From the NCBI RefSeq assembly GCF_019669085.1, contig NZ_AP024401.1:744001-808000 (forward strand): a stretch of DNA of 64,000 nt, read 5' to 3'. Made by a program: the position numbers and the translations under genes. Positions 10,005-19,498 of the stretch are shown here, piece after piece; the stretch's first letter is position 1, and each line of letters starts with the position of its first letter. The notes under the pieces were generated by a model that saw only the letters and a program-made list of their open reading frames with translations, was not told where the DNA came from and did not search any database. This DNA is from Borrelia sp. HM (GTDB lineage Bacteria; Spirochaetota; Spirochaetia; Borreliales; Borreliaceae).

Positions 10005-11050
10005 ATTTTTTTAAATCTTTTTTAATAGATATTGGTATTGATCTTGGTACATGTAACACTTTAGTTTATATAAAGGATTATGGTGTGGTGATGAGCGAGC
10101 CTTCAGTAGTTGCTATAGATGTTAGTAAAGGTAATAGAGTTGTGGCTGTTGGGCGTAATGCAAAGAAAATGCTTTGGAAAACACCTGAAAACATTAAGGC
10201 GGTAAGACCGCTTCGTGATGGTGTTATTGCTGATATTGAAAATACAGAGAAAATGATTAAATATTTTATAAATCAGATTTTTTCTCGAAAAAAATTGTTT
10301 TTTAAGCCCAGGATGGTAATAGGAGTGCCAACTTGCATTACGGAAGTTGAGAGAAGAGCAGTAAAAGAGAGTGCAATGAATGCTGGTGCTCGCGAAGTTA
10401 AGGTTATTGAGGAATCTCTTGCAGCTGCTATTGGTTCTGATATCCCTATTTTTGAACCAACTGGTCATATGGTGTGTGATATTGGAGGAGGAACTACTGA
10501 AATATCAGTTATTTCCCTTGGTGGTATGGTAGTAAGTAGAGCTATTAGAACTGGTGGAGATGAGTTTGATGAAAGCATTATAAAGTACATGAGGAATGTT
10601 CATAATATTGTTATTGGTCAGCAAACAGCAGAAAAATTAAAAATTAAGATTGGTAATGTTTATCCAGATATTCATAATTTAAAAGTAGAAACGATAGATA
10701 TTAAAGGTACAGATGCTGTTACTGGGCTTCCTAAAAAGCAAATTATTGATTCCATGGAAATACGAGAATCTTTGCAAGAACCTATTAGTACTGTTGTTGA
10801 TGAAGTTAAGCGTACTCTTGGAGCAACTCCTCCAGAGCTTGCAACAGATATTGTTGAGCGTGGGATTATATTAACAGGGGGTGGGGCTCTTCTTAAGGGT
10901 CTTAGTAGGCTTTTATCAAAAGAAACAGGAGTTCCAGTATATGTTGCAGATAATCCTTTGCTATCTGTGGCTGTTGGAGCAGGTTTATTTTATGATTATG
11001 CCAATAGAATAGATATTAGTAAAAATATATATAGTTTTATTAATGAATAG
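10001..11050 (+). CDS. mreB: Rod-shape determining actin homolog MreB
   Basis: MreB polymerises on the inner membrane and directs lateral wall synthesis. The actin-fold nucleotide motifs are intact: phosphate-1 [10 protein letters not shown] near the N-terminus, phosphate-2 [12 protein letters not shown] in the middle, and the adenosine motif [11 protein letters not shown] near residue 290. The 349-residue length is normal. The start is TTG, overlapping the upstream TPR gene's TGA by four bases, with AGGGAG about nine bases before it, so translation is probably coupled. Confidence 0.97.
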   Translation: MNFFKSFLIDIGIDLGTCNTLVYIKDYGVVMSEPSVVAIDVSKGNRVVAVGRNAKKMLWKTPENIKAVRPLRDGVIADIENTEKMIKYFINQIFSRKKLFFKPRMVIGVPTCITEVERRAVKESAMNAGAREVKVIEESLAAAIGSDIPIFEPTGHMVCDIGGGTTEISVISLGGMVVSRAIRTGGDEFDESIIKYMRNVHNIVIGQQTAEKLKIKIGNVYPDIHNLKVETIDIKGTDAVTGLPKKQIIDSMEIRESLQEPISTVVDEVKRTLGATPPELATDIVERGIILTGGGALLKGLSRLLSKETGVPVYVADNPLLSVAVGAGLFYDYANRIDISKNIYSFINE

Positions 11051-11052
11051 GT

Positions 11053-11898
11053 ATGAAGTTTCTTGTTAATATCAAGAATTTTATTAAGGTATTAAGTGTA
11101 TTAATATTTGCTATTGTTCTTATGATTTATGATTCAGGTAGTTTGCATGTAAAGAAGAAGGATAATTTTTTTATTTTTACATTAAATTCATATATTCAAA
11201 GGAATATGTATGATTTTTTTGTTTTTGTTTCTAGTATTTTTAAGGCTATAAATGAATATAAAGATTATGGAAAAATAGTAGAGGCTTATAAAAAAAGAAT
11301 ACAGCAACTTGAAATAGTACTTCAAAATGTTCAGGTTTTAAGGCAAGAAAATTCTAGACTTAAAGAGCAGCTTGGATTTTATTCAATACATTCTCATGAT
11401 TTTATTTCTGCTGAAATAATTTACTTGAATTATGCAAATATTTCGTCTTTAATGGCAATTAATAAGGGCTATAATGATGGTGTTCAGAAAGACATGATAG
11501 CTATTGCTTACCAAGATGGATTTAGTGGTCTTGTTGGCAAAGTTGTTAAAGTTTATGCACATACTGCAAGGGTTTTGCCTTTAACTAGTTATGAAAATTT
11601 TGTTTCTGCAAGAATTCAAAATAGCAAATTTATTGGTCTTGTTGAAGGTAAGGGGTATGGTAAACCTCTTGAGATGAATTATGTCAATAAATTGGCTGAG
11701 AGTTCTTTAAAAATTGGAGATTTTATTGTTACTGCTGGATTTAGCGACTATCCCAGTGGAATTTACATAGGAAAAATTACTTATTTTAATGTTCTTGAAT
11801 ATAACTCTCTTTTAAGTATTAAGATAGAACCCATAATAGTTTTAGATAAGTTAGAATATGTTTTTTTGATTAAGGGTAACAATAGGATAGAGAAGTGA
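11053..11898 (+). CDS. mreC: Rod-shape determining protein MreC
   Basis: MreC links MreB to the periplasmic transpeptidase. The 281-residue protein has a short cytoplasmic N-terminus, one membrane helix (about residues 12-28), a coiled coil (about 70-110) and a beta-rich periplasmic domain with family-typical segments such as GYNDGVQKDM and GLVGKV. It starts two bases after mreB stops and ends overlapping mreD by four bases (GTGA). Confidence 0.92.
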   Translation: MKFLVNIKNFIKVLSVLIFAIVLMIYDSGSLHVKKKDNFFIFTLNSYIQRNMYDFFVFVSSIFKAINEYKDYGKIVEAYKKRIQQLEIVLQNVQVLRQENSRLKEQLGFYSIHSHDFISAEIIYLNYANISSLMAINKGYNDGVQKDMIAIAYQDGFSGLVGKVVKVYAHTARVLPLTSYENFVSARIQNSKFIGLVEGKGYGKPLEMNYVNKLAESSLKIGDFIVTAGFSDYPSGIYIGKITYFNVLEYNSLLSIKIEPIIVLDKLEYVFLIKGNNRIEK

Positions 11899-12377
11899 TA
11901 TCATTTGTGCTTTATTATATTATTAGTGTATTTTTAGGTCAAGTTTTTCAATATTATTGTGATGTTAGTTTTTCTTTTTCAATAGATATATTTTTAATTA
12001 TTTTGATTTTCAATTCTTTGAACTTTGTTTTTAATTTAGGTTTAGTCTCAAGTATTTTGCATGGTTTTATTATGGAATATTTCAATGGATTACCGCTTGG
12101 ATTTTTTGTTTTTAATTATGTTTTGATATTTTATCTTCTTGAGAAAATTAAGATGGTTGTTCCAAAGAGCATGTTTAGTATAACCGTATTTTTCATTGTT
12201 TCAAAATTTATTATTTGGTTTGTGGCAATGGTTTTTTCAGATTTTATTGATCTTAAAGGATTTAATTATTCAATATTTGATTTTAATCTCATACTTAATA
12301 TAGTATTTTTGAATTTTTTATATTCAATTTTAAGTTATTGTACTAAAAATTTTTATACTATCAAAGAGGAATACTAA
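11895..12377 (+). CDS. mreD: Rod-shape determining membrane protein MreD
   Basis: This 160-residue hydrophobic protein has about five membrane helices and sits exactly where mreD belongs, between mreC and PBP2. Sequence conservation in MreD is low, so the call rests largely on size, topology and position. It includes the family-like NSLNFVFNLG and HGFIMEYFNGLPLG segments. The start is GTG, overlapping mreC's stop by four bases. Confidence 0.85.
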   Translation: MISFVLYYIISVFLGQVFQYYCDVSFSFSIDIFLIILIFNSLNFVFNLGLVSSILHGFIMEYFNGLPLGFFVFNYVLIFYLLEKIKMVVPKSMFSITVFFIVSKFIIWFVAMVFSDFIDLKGFNYSIFDFNLILNIVFLNFLYSILSYCTKNFYTIKEEY

Positions 12378-12378
12378 A

Positions 12379-14184
12379 GTGAAAGTCATTTTGGCTGGCA
12401 GATATAGGTTTGGGATGTTACTTTTATCTTTCGTTTTTTTTTCTTATCTTTTTGCTTTGTTTAAAATGCAAATTGGAAAGCACTTGTTGTATGATAAAGA
12501 AGCTACAGTTCTGTTGTCTAGAGTGGATAAAATTAAGGCTGCAAGGGGTGAAATTCTAGATTCAAACTTTAATATTCTTGCAAATAATCTGACGGCATTT
12601 GTTTTAAAGATTAGTTTAGAGCAATATTATAGTATGCCTATTGAGGATAGAAAGGAGATGTTAGATTTTTTATCAAGCATTTTAGGCATGGAAAAAGGGC
12701 TTATCATTTCTAAAATCGAGGCTTCTAGAGGATATTTAAAGGATGTGGAAATAGTTGAAGGGCTAAGTCCAGATATGCTTTTTAGAATTGCTGAGAAAAG
12801 AAGTTATTATCCTGCACTTTTATGGACATATTCTTTTAAAAGAAATTATTTGGTAGATGATTCTTTTTCTCATTCTATTGGGTATGTTGGCAAGATTAAT
12901 CAAAGAGAACTTCGTGCTTTTTATAATGTTAAGGGATATGATAATAATTCTACAATAGGAAAGTTGGGTATTGAACAAACTTATGATAGTTATATTAGAG
13001 GAAAAGAAGGTTTAATTAAATATAAGGTAGATTCTAGAGAAAGGAAGATAGATAATGGTTCTATTATAGAGTATATGATACCTGGTAATAACATTGTTTT
13101 AAACATTAATAAAGATATTCAAATGCTTGCAAAGGAAACTTTGGGTGAAAGATATGGATCTTTAGTAGTGTTAAAACCCTCAACAGGAAGTATATTGGCT
13201 CTTTATAATTATCCTTACTATTCTATGAATGATGTTTATAATAAGGATTCTAAAGAAGATTATTCTTTTTTAAATAGGGCAATTCAATCAGTTTATCCTC
13301 CTGCATCTATTTTTAAATTAGTTATGACTACGGCGTTGTTAGAAGAAAAAGTTTTTGATAAGAATAAGAAGATATATTGTTTGGGATATTTCAGAGTAGG
13401 AAATAGAATGTTTCATTGTTGGAATCGTGGTGGGCATGGTTATGTCAATTTAGAGCAGGCTGTTGCTCATTCATGTAATGTTTATTTCTATATATTAGGA
13501 CTTAAATATCTTGGTATTGAGAATATTGTTAAGTATGCAAAAGAATATGGCTTTGGTGAGAAGACTGGTATTGACCTGCCAAATGAGGTTTCTGGCCTTC
13601 TTCCCAGTCAGGAGTGGAAGGAAAAAACTTTTAATCAGTCTTGGGTAGGTGGTGATACTGTAAATTTTTCAATAGGGCAAGGCTTTGTAAATGCTACCCC
13701 TATTCAGATTGCTAATATGATAGCTATGATTGCAAATGAAGGTGTTGTTTATAAACCAAGGGTTGTTAATAGAATTTTAGATGGGAATAGTAATGAAGTT
13801 GTCCTTAAAAATGTTCCCGAAGTTCTTCGGAAAACAAATGTTATTAGTAAAACCACGTTTAGACTTTTAAAAAATTATATGAGAAATGTTATAACTTATG
13901 GTACTGCTAAAAATTCAGTTCTCACAAAAGCTGTCAAAGTTATAGGAAAGACTGGGACAGGTCAAACTGGTGTTACTGGTATTGAAAATAGTTCTTTTGT
14001 CGGACTTGCTCCTTATGGTGGCTCTCCTGATGAACAAATTATTATATTTAGTTTAATTGAAGGAAGGAGTAACTTGGACAATATGTGGTCTGCTAAATCT
14101 ATAGATTTAATGATGCAAGGGATTTTTGCTAATCAAAGTTATGAAGATATTCTTAAAGTATATAGACCATGGTATATTAGGTAG
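12379..14184 (+). CDS. mrdA: Penicillin-binding protein 2 (elongation transpeptidase)
   Basis: This class B PBP cross-links peptidoglycan during elongation and is the partner of RodA. One N-terminal membrane helix is followed by a dimerisation/pedestal domain (with RGEILDSN) and the transpeptidase. The active-site motifs are intact: S310-x-x-K313 in PPASIFKL, S365-C-N367, and K524-T-G in GKTGTGQTG. The start is GTG, one base after mreD's stop, with AGAGGA eight bases upstream. At 601 residues it has normal family length. Confidence 0.95.
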   Translation: MKVILAGRYRFGMLLLSFVFFSYLFALFKMQIGKHLLYDKEATVLLSRVDKIKAARGEILDSNFNILANNLTAFVLKISLEQYYSMPIEDRKEMLDFLSSILGMEKGLIISKIEASRGYLKDVEIVEGLSPDMLFRIAEKRSYYPALLWTYSFKRNYLVDDSFSHSIGYVGKINQRELRAFYNVKGYDNNSTIGKLGIEQTYDSYIRGKEGLIKYKVDSRERKIDNGSIIEYMIPGNNIVLNINKDIQMLAKETLGERYGSLVVLKPSTGSILALYNYPYYSMNDVYNKDSKEDYSFLNRAIQSVYPPASIFKLVMTTALLEEKVFDKNKKIYCLGYFRVGNRMFHCWNRGGHGYVNLEQAVAHSCNVYFYILGLKYLGIENIVKYAKEYGFGEKTGIDLPNEVSGLLPSQEWKEKTFNQSWVGGDTVNFSIGQGFVNATPIQIANMIAMIANEGVVYKPRVVNRILDGNSNEVVLKNVPEVLRKTNVISKTTFRLLKNYMRNVITYGTAKNSVLTKAVKVIGKTGTGQTGVTGIENSSFVGLAPYGGSPDEQIIIFSLIEGRSNLDNMWSAKSIDLMMQGIFANQSYEDILKVYRPWYIR

Positions 14185-14189
14185 GACAA

Positions 14190-15512
14190 ATGGCTGTTTT
14201 TAGAAAAGGTTACGATGGTTTTACATTATTTAGTTTAGTAATGATATCTTTTATTGGAATTTTACTTATATATTCTAGTGATTATACTTCTAATGGTTCT
14301 TTGATGAAAATCGAATATATTAAACAGATTATATGGGTTTTTAGTGGATTTTTTATAGTTTTTTTAGTAGGAAGATATGACCTTAAGATTATACATGGCA
14401 TGATTTATCCTTTATATTTTTTGTTGATTGTTGCTTTAATTTTCACTGCTTTTTTTGGTATTACTGTTAATGGAGCTAAGTCTTGGATTGGAATTTGGAA
14501 ATTAGGAGGCCAACCTTCAGAATTTGGTAAAATTATTAGTATTTTAGCTCTTGCTAAATTTTACAGTACTAAAAGGAATGATTGTCGTAGTTTTTTTGTT
14601 TTTATTTTTGCTTTTATATTAATTTTACCCGTTATTTTGCTTGTATTGTTGCAACCTGATTTTGGTACTGCTGTAGTTTATTTGAATATGTTTATATTTA
14701 TTTCTTTTTTTGCTGGTGTAGATATACATTATCTTTTGTATTTTACATTAACAGGGATTTTTTCATTCCTTTTTATGGTGTTGCCTGTTTGGTATGAGTA
14801 TCAGGCAGATATGGGAAGTATTTTGTATTTAATTTTTTCAAATAATTTTTATTTTAAAGTATCTTTTTTAGTATTAGTTTTGGTGTTTTTATTTTCTGCT
14901 ATAGGCTTTTTTGTTTCGAAATATAATTTAACTATTAGATTTGTTTATTTTTATATGTTATTTATAAGTTCAATTTTGTTAATTTCTGCTTTTTTTTCTA
15001 AATTTCTTTCAAAGTTTATGAAACCTTATCAGATTAAAAGATTTTTAGTTTTTTTAGATCCAAATATTGACCTTAAAGGTGCTGGCTGGAATTTGAATCA
15101 AGTAAAAGTCGCTATTGGTTCTGGGGGCATGTTTGGTAAAGGATTTTTAAAAGGTCCTTATACTCATGCAAATTATGTGCCATCTCAAAGTACAGATTTT
15201 ATTTTTTCAATCCTTGCTGAAGAATTTGGTTTTTTGGGAGCTAGTTTAGTTTTAGTATTATTTTTTCTTATTTTTTTTAGAATTTTAATAATAATGAATA
15301 AAAGTAAAGATAGTTATATGTCTTTGGTTCTTGCTGGAGTATTGAGTCTTTTATTTTTTCATACATCTTTTAATGTTGGTATGTCTTTAGGGCTTTTGCC
15401 AATTACAGGAATACCTTTGCCGTTTTTATCCTACGGTGGTTCCTCTACTATTACTTTCTTTATGGCTATGACTCTTTATTTTAATATTGAATCTATAGTA
15501 ACTATGGATTAA
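14190..15512 (+). CDS. rodA: Peptidoglycan glycosyltransferase RodA (SEDS family)
   Basis: RodA polymerises glycan strands and works with PBP2. SEDS motifs are clear: GGQPSEFGKI, LQPDFGTAVVY (from Q155), GAGWNLNQVKVAIGSGG, STDFIFSILAEEFGF and the C-terminal PFLSYGGSS. At 440 residues it is about 70 longer than E. coli RodA. The excess lies between QPDFGTA and the FLDPN motif near 290 and is rich in hydrophobic segments, suggesting extra membrane helices. It starts five bases after mrdA. The 174 bases after it contain no gene and no convincing terminator. Confidence 0.94.
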   Translation: MAVFRKGYDGFTLFSLVMISFIGILLIYSSDYTSNGSLMKIEYIKQIIWVFSGFFIVFLVGRYDLKIIHGMIYPLYFLLIVALIFTAFFGITVNGAKSWIGIWKLGGQPSEFGKIISILALAKFYSTKRNDCRSFFVFIFAFILILPVILLVLLQPDFGTAVVYLNMFIFISFFAGVDIHYLLYFTLTGIFSFLFMVLPVWYEYQADMGSILYLIFSNNFYFKVSFLVLVLVFLFSAIGFFVSKYNLTIRFVYFYMLFISSILLISAFFSKFLSKFMKPYQIKRFLVFLDPNIDLKGAGWNLNQVKVAIGSGGMFGKGFLKGPYTHANYVPSQSTDFIFSILAEEFGFLGASLVLVLFFLIFFRILIIMNKSKDSYMSLVLAGVLSLLFFHTSFNVGMSLGLLPITGIPLPFLSYGGSSTITFFMAMTLYFNIESIVTMD

Positions 15513-15686
15513 AGTTTTTTATTTATTTGTTCTTATTTTTTTATCTGTTTTTTTAGTAAATTTTCTTGTATATTTATACTTATAAATTGATGGAATTTCT
15601 TATTTATTGAATAACTTTGGTTGAAGTTTAAATTTTATTATTAAATTAAGTATTATTTAAAATCTTAGGGTTTATAAGGTGTTGTT

Positions 15687-17438
15687 ATGAGTGAAAAATT
15701 AGATAAAGACAGTGTTCTTTATAAAAAACGACATTCAATTGCTCATGTTATGGCAGAAGCTGTTCTTGAATTGTTTCCAAATACTAAGATTGCTATAGGG
15801 CCTCCCATTAAAAATGGATTTTATTATGATTTTGATTTTGAAAAACATATTACAGAAAATGATCTTTTGTTAATAGAACAAAAGATGAAAGAGATTTTAA
15901 GGACAGGAAGTTCTTTTATAAAAGAAGTAATAACTAAAGAGCATGCTTTAATGCTTTTTAAAGATGAGCCTTATAAAGTAGATTTAATTCAAGAGCTTGA
16001 TATTAAAGATGAGATTTCTATATACAAAAGTCATAATTTTATTGACCTTTGTAAGGGTCCTCATGTTGATAATATGAATAAAATTGATCCAAAAGCATTT
16101 AAGTTAACTAATATTGCTGGTGCTTACTGGCGTGGTAATGAAAAAAATAAAATGCTTACTCGTATTTATGGAACTTTATGGAATAATGAAAAAGAATTAA
16201 AAGAATATCTTAGATTAAAAGAAGAAATAAAAAAGAGGGATCATAGAAAACTTGGACGCGAACTTGATTTATTTTCTGTACATGAAGATATAGGTCCTGG
16301 TCTTATATTTTTTCATCCAAATGGAGCTCGAGTAAGGGCTTTAATAGAAGATTTTTGGAGAGAAGAACATTTTAGAAATGGTTATGACATACTTTTTACG
16401 CCTCATGTTGGTAAATCTTGTCTTTGGGAGATATCTGGGCATTTAGATTTTTATCAAGAAAGTATGTTTGAAAAAATGGAGATAGATAAAAGTAATTATT
16501 ATGTTAAACCTATGAATTGTCCATTTCATATTGCAATTTATAATACTAGAAAGCATTCTTATAGAGATCTACCATTTAGATGGGCAGAACTTGGTACTGT
16601 GTATCGGTATGAAAAGATTGGTGCTCTTCATGGTACTATGCGCGTTAGAGGATTTACACAAGATGATGCACATATTATATGTACTTATGAACAAGTTAAG
16701 TCTGAGATTCAAGAGGTTTTAAGATTTGCTATTTGTATGTGGAATAAATTTGGATTTACCGACTTAAAAGCATATCTTTCTACAAAGCCGGAAAAAGCTG
16801 TTGGAAATAAGGATGATTGGGAAATATCAGTAAAAGTTTTAGAGGAAGCTTTAATTGAATTAGGTATTCTTTATGATATTGATGAGGGAGGCGGAGCTTT
16901 TTATGGACCTAAGATTGATCTAAAAATAATTGATTCTCTTGATCGAGAGTGGCAGATGAGTACAATTCAGTTTGATTTTAATCTTCCTGCAAGATTTAAG
17001 ATGACTTATATAGCAAAAGATGGTAAAGAAAGGCAACCTTTTGTTATTCATAGAGCTCTTCTTGGTTCTATTGAGAGATTTTTTGGGATTTTGATAGAGC
17101 ATTATGGTGGAGCATTTCCTGTATGGTTAGCACCTCTTCAAGTTGTAATTATTCCTGTAAATAATATTGTAGAAGAGTATGCCTTAAGAGTATTATCTTA
17201 TTTTAAAAATGAAGGCATTAGAATAAAATTTGATAATGATAGCAGTATTAGGATGAATTCAAGAATTAGGCAATATCAAGCTCAAAAAATTCCCTATATG
17301 TTTATAATAGGAATAAAAGAGGTAGAAGAAGAGAAAATTTCAATTAGAACCAGAGCAAATGATCAGATTAATGGACTTGAATTACAAGAAGCTCTTGAAT
17401 TTTTAAAATTAAAAATAAAGAATAAGGAGATTTTATAG
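15687..17438 (+). CDS. thrS: Threonyl-tRNA synthetase lacking the TGS domain
   Basis: ThrRS charges tRNA-Thr; a tRNA-Thr gene lies at 2761. The 583-residue protein begins directly in the editing domain, with H16-x3-H20 in RHSIAH and a later CKGPH motif, so the N-terminal TGS domain of longer bacterial ThrRS is absent. The class II core follows: NCPFH, RWAELGTVYRYE (motif 2), TQDDAHI, and motif 3 in HRALLGSIERF. The anticodon-binding domain forms the C-terminus. AAGGTG precedes the ATG. pgsA begins two bases after the stop. Confidence 0.96.
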   Translation: MSEKLDKDSVLYKKRHSIAHVMAEAVLELFPNTKIAIGPPIKNGFYYDFDFEKHITENDLLLIEQKMKEILRTGSSFIKEVITKEHALMLFKDEPYKVDLIQELDIKDEISIYKSHNFIDLCKGPHVDNMNKIDPKAFKLTNIAGAYWRGNEKNKMLTRIYGTLWNNEKELKEYLRLKEEIKKRDHRKLGRELDLFSVHEDIGPGLIFFHPNGARVRALIEDFWREEHFRNGYDILFTPHVGKSCLWEISGHLDFYQESMFEKMEIDKSNYYVKPMNCPFHIAIYNTRKHSYRDLPFRWAELGTVYRYEKIGALHGTMRVRGFTQDDAHIICTYEQVKSEIQEVLRFAICMWNKFGFTDLKAYLSTKPEKAVGNKDDWEISVKVLEEALIELGILYDIDEGGGAFYGPKIDLKIIDSLDREWQMSTIQFDFNLPARFKMTYIAKDGKERQPFVIHRALLGSIERFFGILIEHYGGAFPVWLAPLQVVIIPVNNIVEEYALRVLSYFKNEGIRIKFDNDSSIRMNSRIRQYQAQKIPYMFIIGIKEVEEEKISIRTRANDQINGLELQEALEFLKLKIKNKEIL

Positions 17439-17439
17439 G

Positions 17440-18063
17440 TTGAATGTCAAGAGCATAATTAGTCCTAATAGAATAACTTTTTGTAGAATTATATTATCTT
17501 TTATTATTTTATTTATATTTTTTCTTGAAAATTTTTTGAATCTTTATTTTTTTTTAATCATAATTTGGGTTCTGATTGTTTTTAATGAAATAACAGATAT
17601 TATTGATGGATATGTTGCCAGAAAATATAACTTGGTTAGTGATGTAGGCAAAATTTTAGATCCTTATGCAGATGTATTGCAACATCTAACATATTTTGTT
17701 TTTTTCTTTTATAAAGGTATTACACCATATTATTTTTTTGTAATTTTTATATATCGTGAAATTTCTATTGGTGTTTTTAGAAATTTAATTATTCAATTTA
17801 ATGTAGTTCAGCAAGCTAAATTTTTGGGTAAATTAAAATCATTATTTTATGCCATATCGGCATTTGCAAGTCTTTTTCTTTATAGTTTAGATAAATTAAA
17901 AATTACTATTTTTGTTGATAATTTTATTATCTCAAACTTAAGTTTAAATTTAAATTTTTCTTTTTGTGTTGAAATGATATATTGTGCATCTGCCTTTTTG
18001 ACTATCATATCTTTAATTGATTATGTTTTTATATTTTTGGATCTTATAAAGTATGAAAAATAG
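17440..18063 (+). CDS. pgsA: CDP-alcohol phosphatidyltransferase, probable phosphatidylglycerophosphate synthase
   Basis: The full CDP-alcohol transferase signature is present around residues 47-72: D-x2-DG-x2-AR-x8-G-x3-D-x3-D, read as DIIDGYVAR, then G and DPYAD. Four to six membrane helices fit the family and 207 residues is normal. PgsA makes phosphatidylglycerol phosphate; phosphatidylcholine synthase (same superfamily) is a less likely alternative. The start is TTG, with AAGGAGA upstream inside the end of thrS. Its 3' end overlaps the next gene by 11 bases. Confidence 0.86.
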   Translation: MNVKSIISPNRITFCRIILSFIILFIFFLENFLNLYFFLIIIWVLIVFNEITDIIDGYVARKYNLVSDVGKILDPYADVLQHLTYFVFFFYKGITPYYFFVIFIYREISIGVFRNLIIQFNVVQQAKFLGKLKSLFYAISAFASLFLYSLDKLKITIFVDNFIISNLSLNLNFSFCVEMIYCASAFLTIISLIDYVFIFLDLIKYEK

Positions 18064-19498
18064 TATATTACTAATATTTGTTTGGATATTAACTAGTTTG
18101 CATTCTTATGCTCACTTAGAACTAGTGTTAACGGAAGTTAAGCCTTTAAATATTTCAAGCGTAAGTGGAAAGGGAAGTATTTATCTAAGAGTTAGTAAAT
18201 CTTCTACTTATATTTTAACTTTTGATAATTCTATAGGTTCAGATTTTGTTTATATGGTATATGATGTTTTGAATAAAAGATATATAACAGATAAGGTAAG
18301 CACAAGGGATACCAAGCTTGAATTAAATAAAGATATTCTTTATGCTGTAATCTATATTACATCTGAAAATGTAAACATTAATTTTACGCTAACTGATTTG
18401 GATTTGTCAATAATAAGTGGCAATGCTTTAAGGGCAAAATCATCTAATATAAAAAAACAAGATAAGACTTTTTTAATAAGGAATTTGCCAAGCTTTCAAT
18501 TGAGCTCAAAACTTAAAAAATATATTTTAAGGACTTATAAACGTAATATTTATCTTGCTTATCAAATGGAGCATAGTGATAATATTAAGGTTTCTTCATT
18601 TATTGAAAATATTGGTTGGTTTGATATAAGTACTGCTGTTAATAATAATATTACTAATATTGCGAATTTTGATTTTGCAGTTAATTCTAAAGGAGAATTA
18701 TATATTGTATTTACTACTAATAATACCAATGATTTTTCTAGTGAACTTATAGTTAAAAAATTTAATAGTCGCAAATGGATTGATATTAGTCCTAAGTTTA
18801 GAGATAACATTGGATTTTTGATAAATATTAGCATTGATAAAAAAGATAATTTATATGTAGCTTATTTAAGAAAAATAGGTAGTGAGTATAAAATAAATTT
18901 TATTGCAAATAGAGGGTATGGTAATATTTGGAATAATATTATGGATTCTTATAACTCTAAAGGTAATGCCAATGTTAAGGTTTCAAATATTGGTATTATT
19001 TCAGAACCTTTTTTAGGAATTTTTTATAATTACAAGATAAATGATTATGTTAAGTCTGAGTTTATTGTTGATACAGGCAAGACTTGGACAAATACAAATA
19101 TTCAATCTTTCAATATGGCAAATTCTGTCAAAATTCTTTTTAATTTTAAGTCTGATCAAGCTGCAATTGTTTTAAGTTGTATAACAAAAGATAAACCTTT
19201 TGTGAGTGTATCTACCTTAAAGCATGATAAATGGCAAAATATAAGTCCAAATATTAATATTAAGGGAATAGTGAGTGATATTTTTGTTTATAGGAATGAT
19301 TTGTTTTTAACCTTTGAAGATAATAATAATATTAGAATTATTTATTTTGAAGATGATAATTGGTATTTTCTAAATAAATCTGAAATTTTTAAGGAATCTG
19401 TTTGTAGTCCTCAATTTTTTAAATATCAAGATGAAGGTTTCATATTGTCATATATGAGTTTAGATTTTAAAGTTTTATTCTTTAGATTGATTAGCTAA
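18053..19498 (+). CDS. Exported protein, probable beta-propeller with W-repeats, unknown function
   Basis: A signal peptide (about residues 1-20, ending SYA) indicates export. After a beta-rich N-terminal domain, a pattern of aromatic repeats runs from about residue 185 to 440. Trp occurs at 189, 242, 293, 345, 394 and 437, in contexts such as GWFDIS, KWIDISP, IWNNI, TWTN and KWQNISP. Between them lie DxxxNLYVAY-type strands, e.g. SKGELYIVF and KKDNLYVAY. Spacing of about 43-53 residues fits propeller blades. No enzyme motif is recognised. It overlaps pgsA by 11 bases, and its last 24 bases overlap the convergent cyclase gene. Confidence 0.75.
   Translation: MKNSILLIFVWILTSLHSYAHLELVLTEVKPLNISSVSGKGSIYLRVSKSSTYILTFDNSIGSDFVYMVYDVLNKRYITDKVSTRDTKLELNKDILYAVIYITSENVNINFTLTDLDLSIISGNALRAKSSNIKKQDKTFLIRNLPSFQLSSKLKKYILRTYKRNIYLAYQMEHSDNIKVSSFIENIGWFDISTAVNNNITNIANFDFAVNSKGELYIVFTTNNTNDFSSELIVKKFNSRKWIDISPKFRDNIGFLINISIDKKDNLYVAYLRKIGSEYKINFIANRGYGNIWNNIMDSYNSKGNANVKVSNIGIISEPFLGIFYNYKINDYVKSEFIVDTGKTWTNTNIQSFNMANSVKILFNFKSDQAAIVLSCITKDKPFVSVSTLKHDKWQNISPNINIKGIVSDIFVYRNDLFLTFEDNNNIRIIYFEDDNWYFLNKSEIFKESVCSPQFFKYQDEGFILSYMSLDFKVLFFRLIS

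Noticed and set aside
10103-10468. Minus-strand frame of 121 codons
   Set aside because: Antisense to mreB; no ribosome-binding site or recognisable product.
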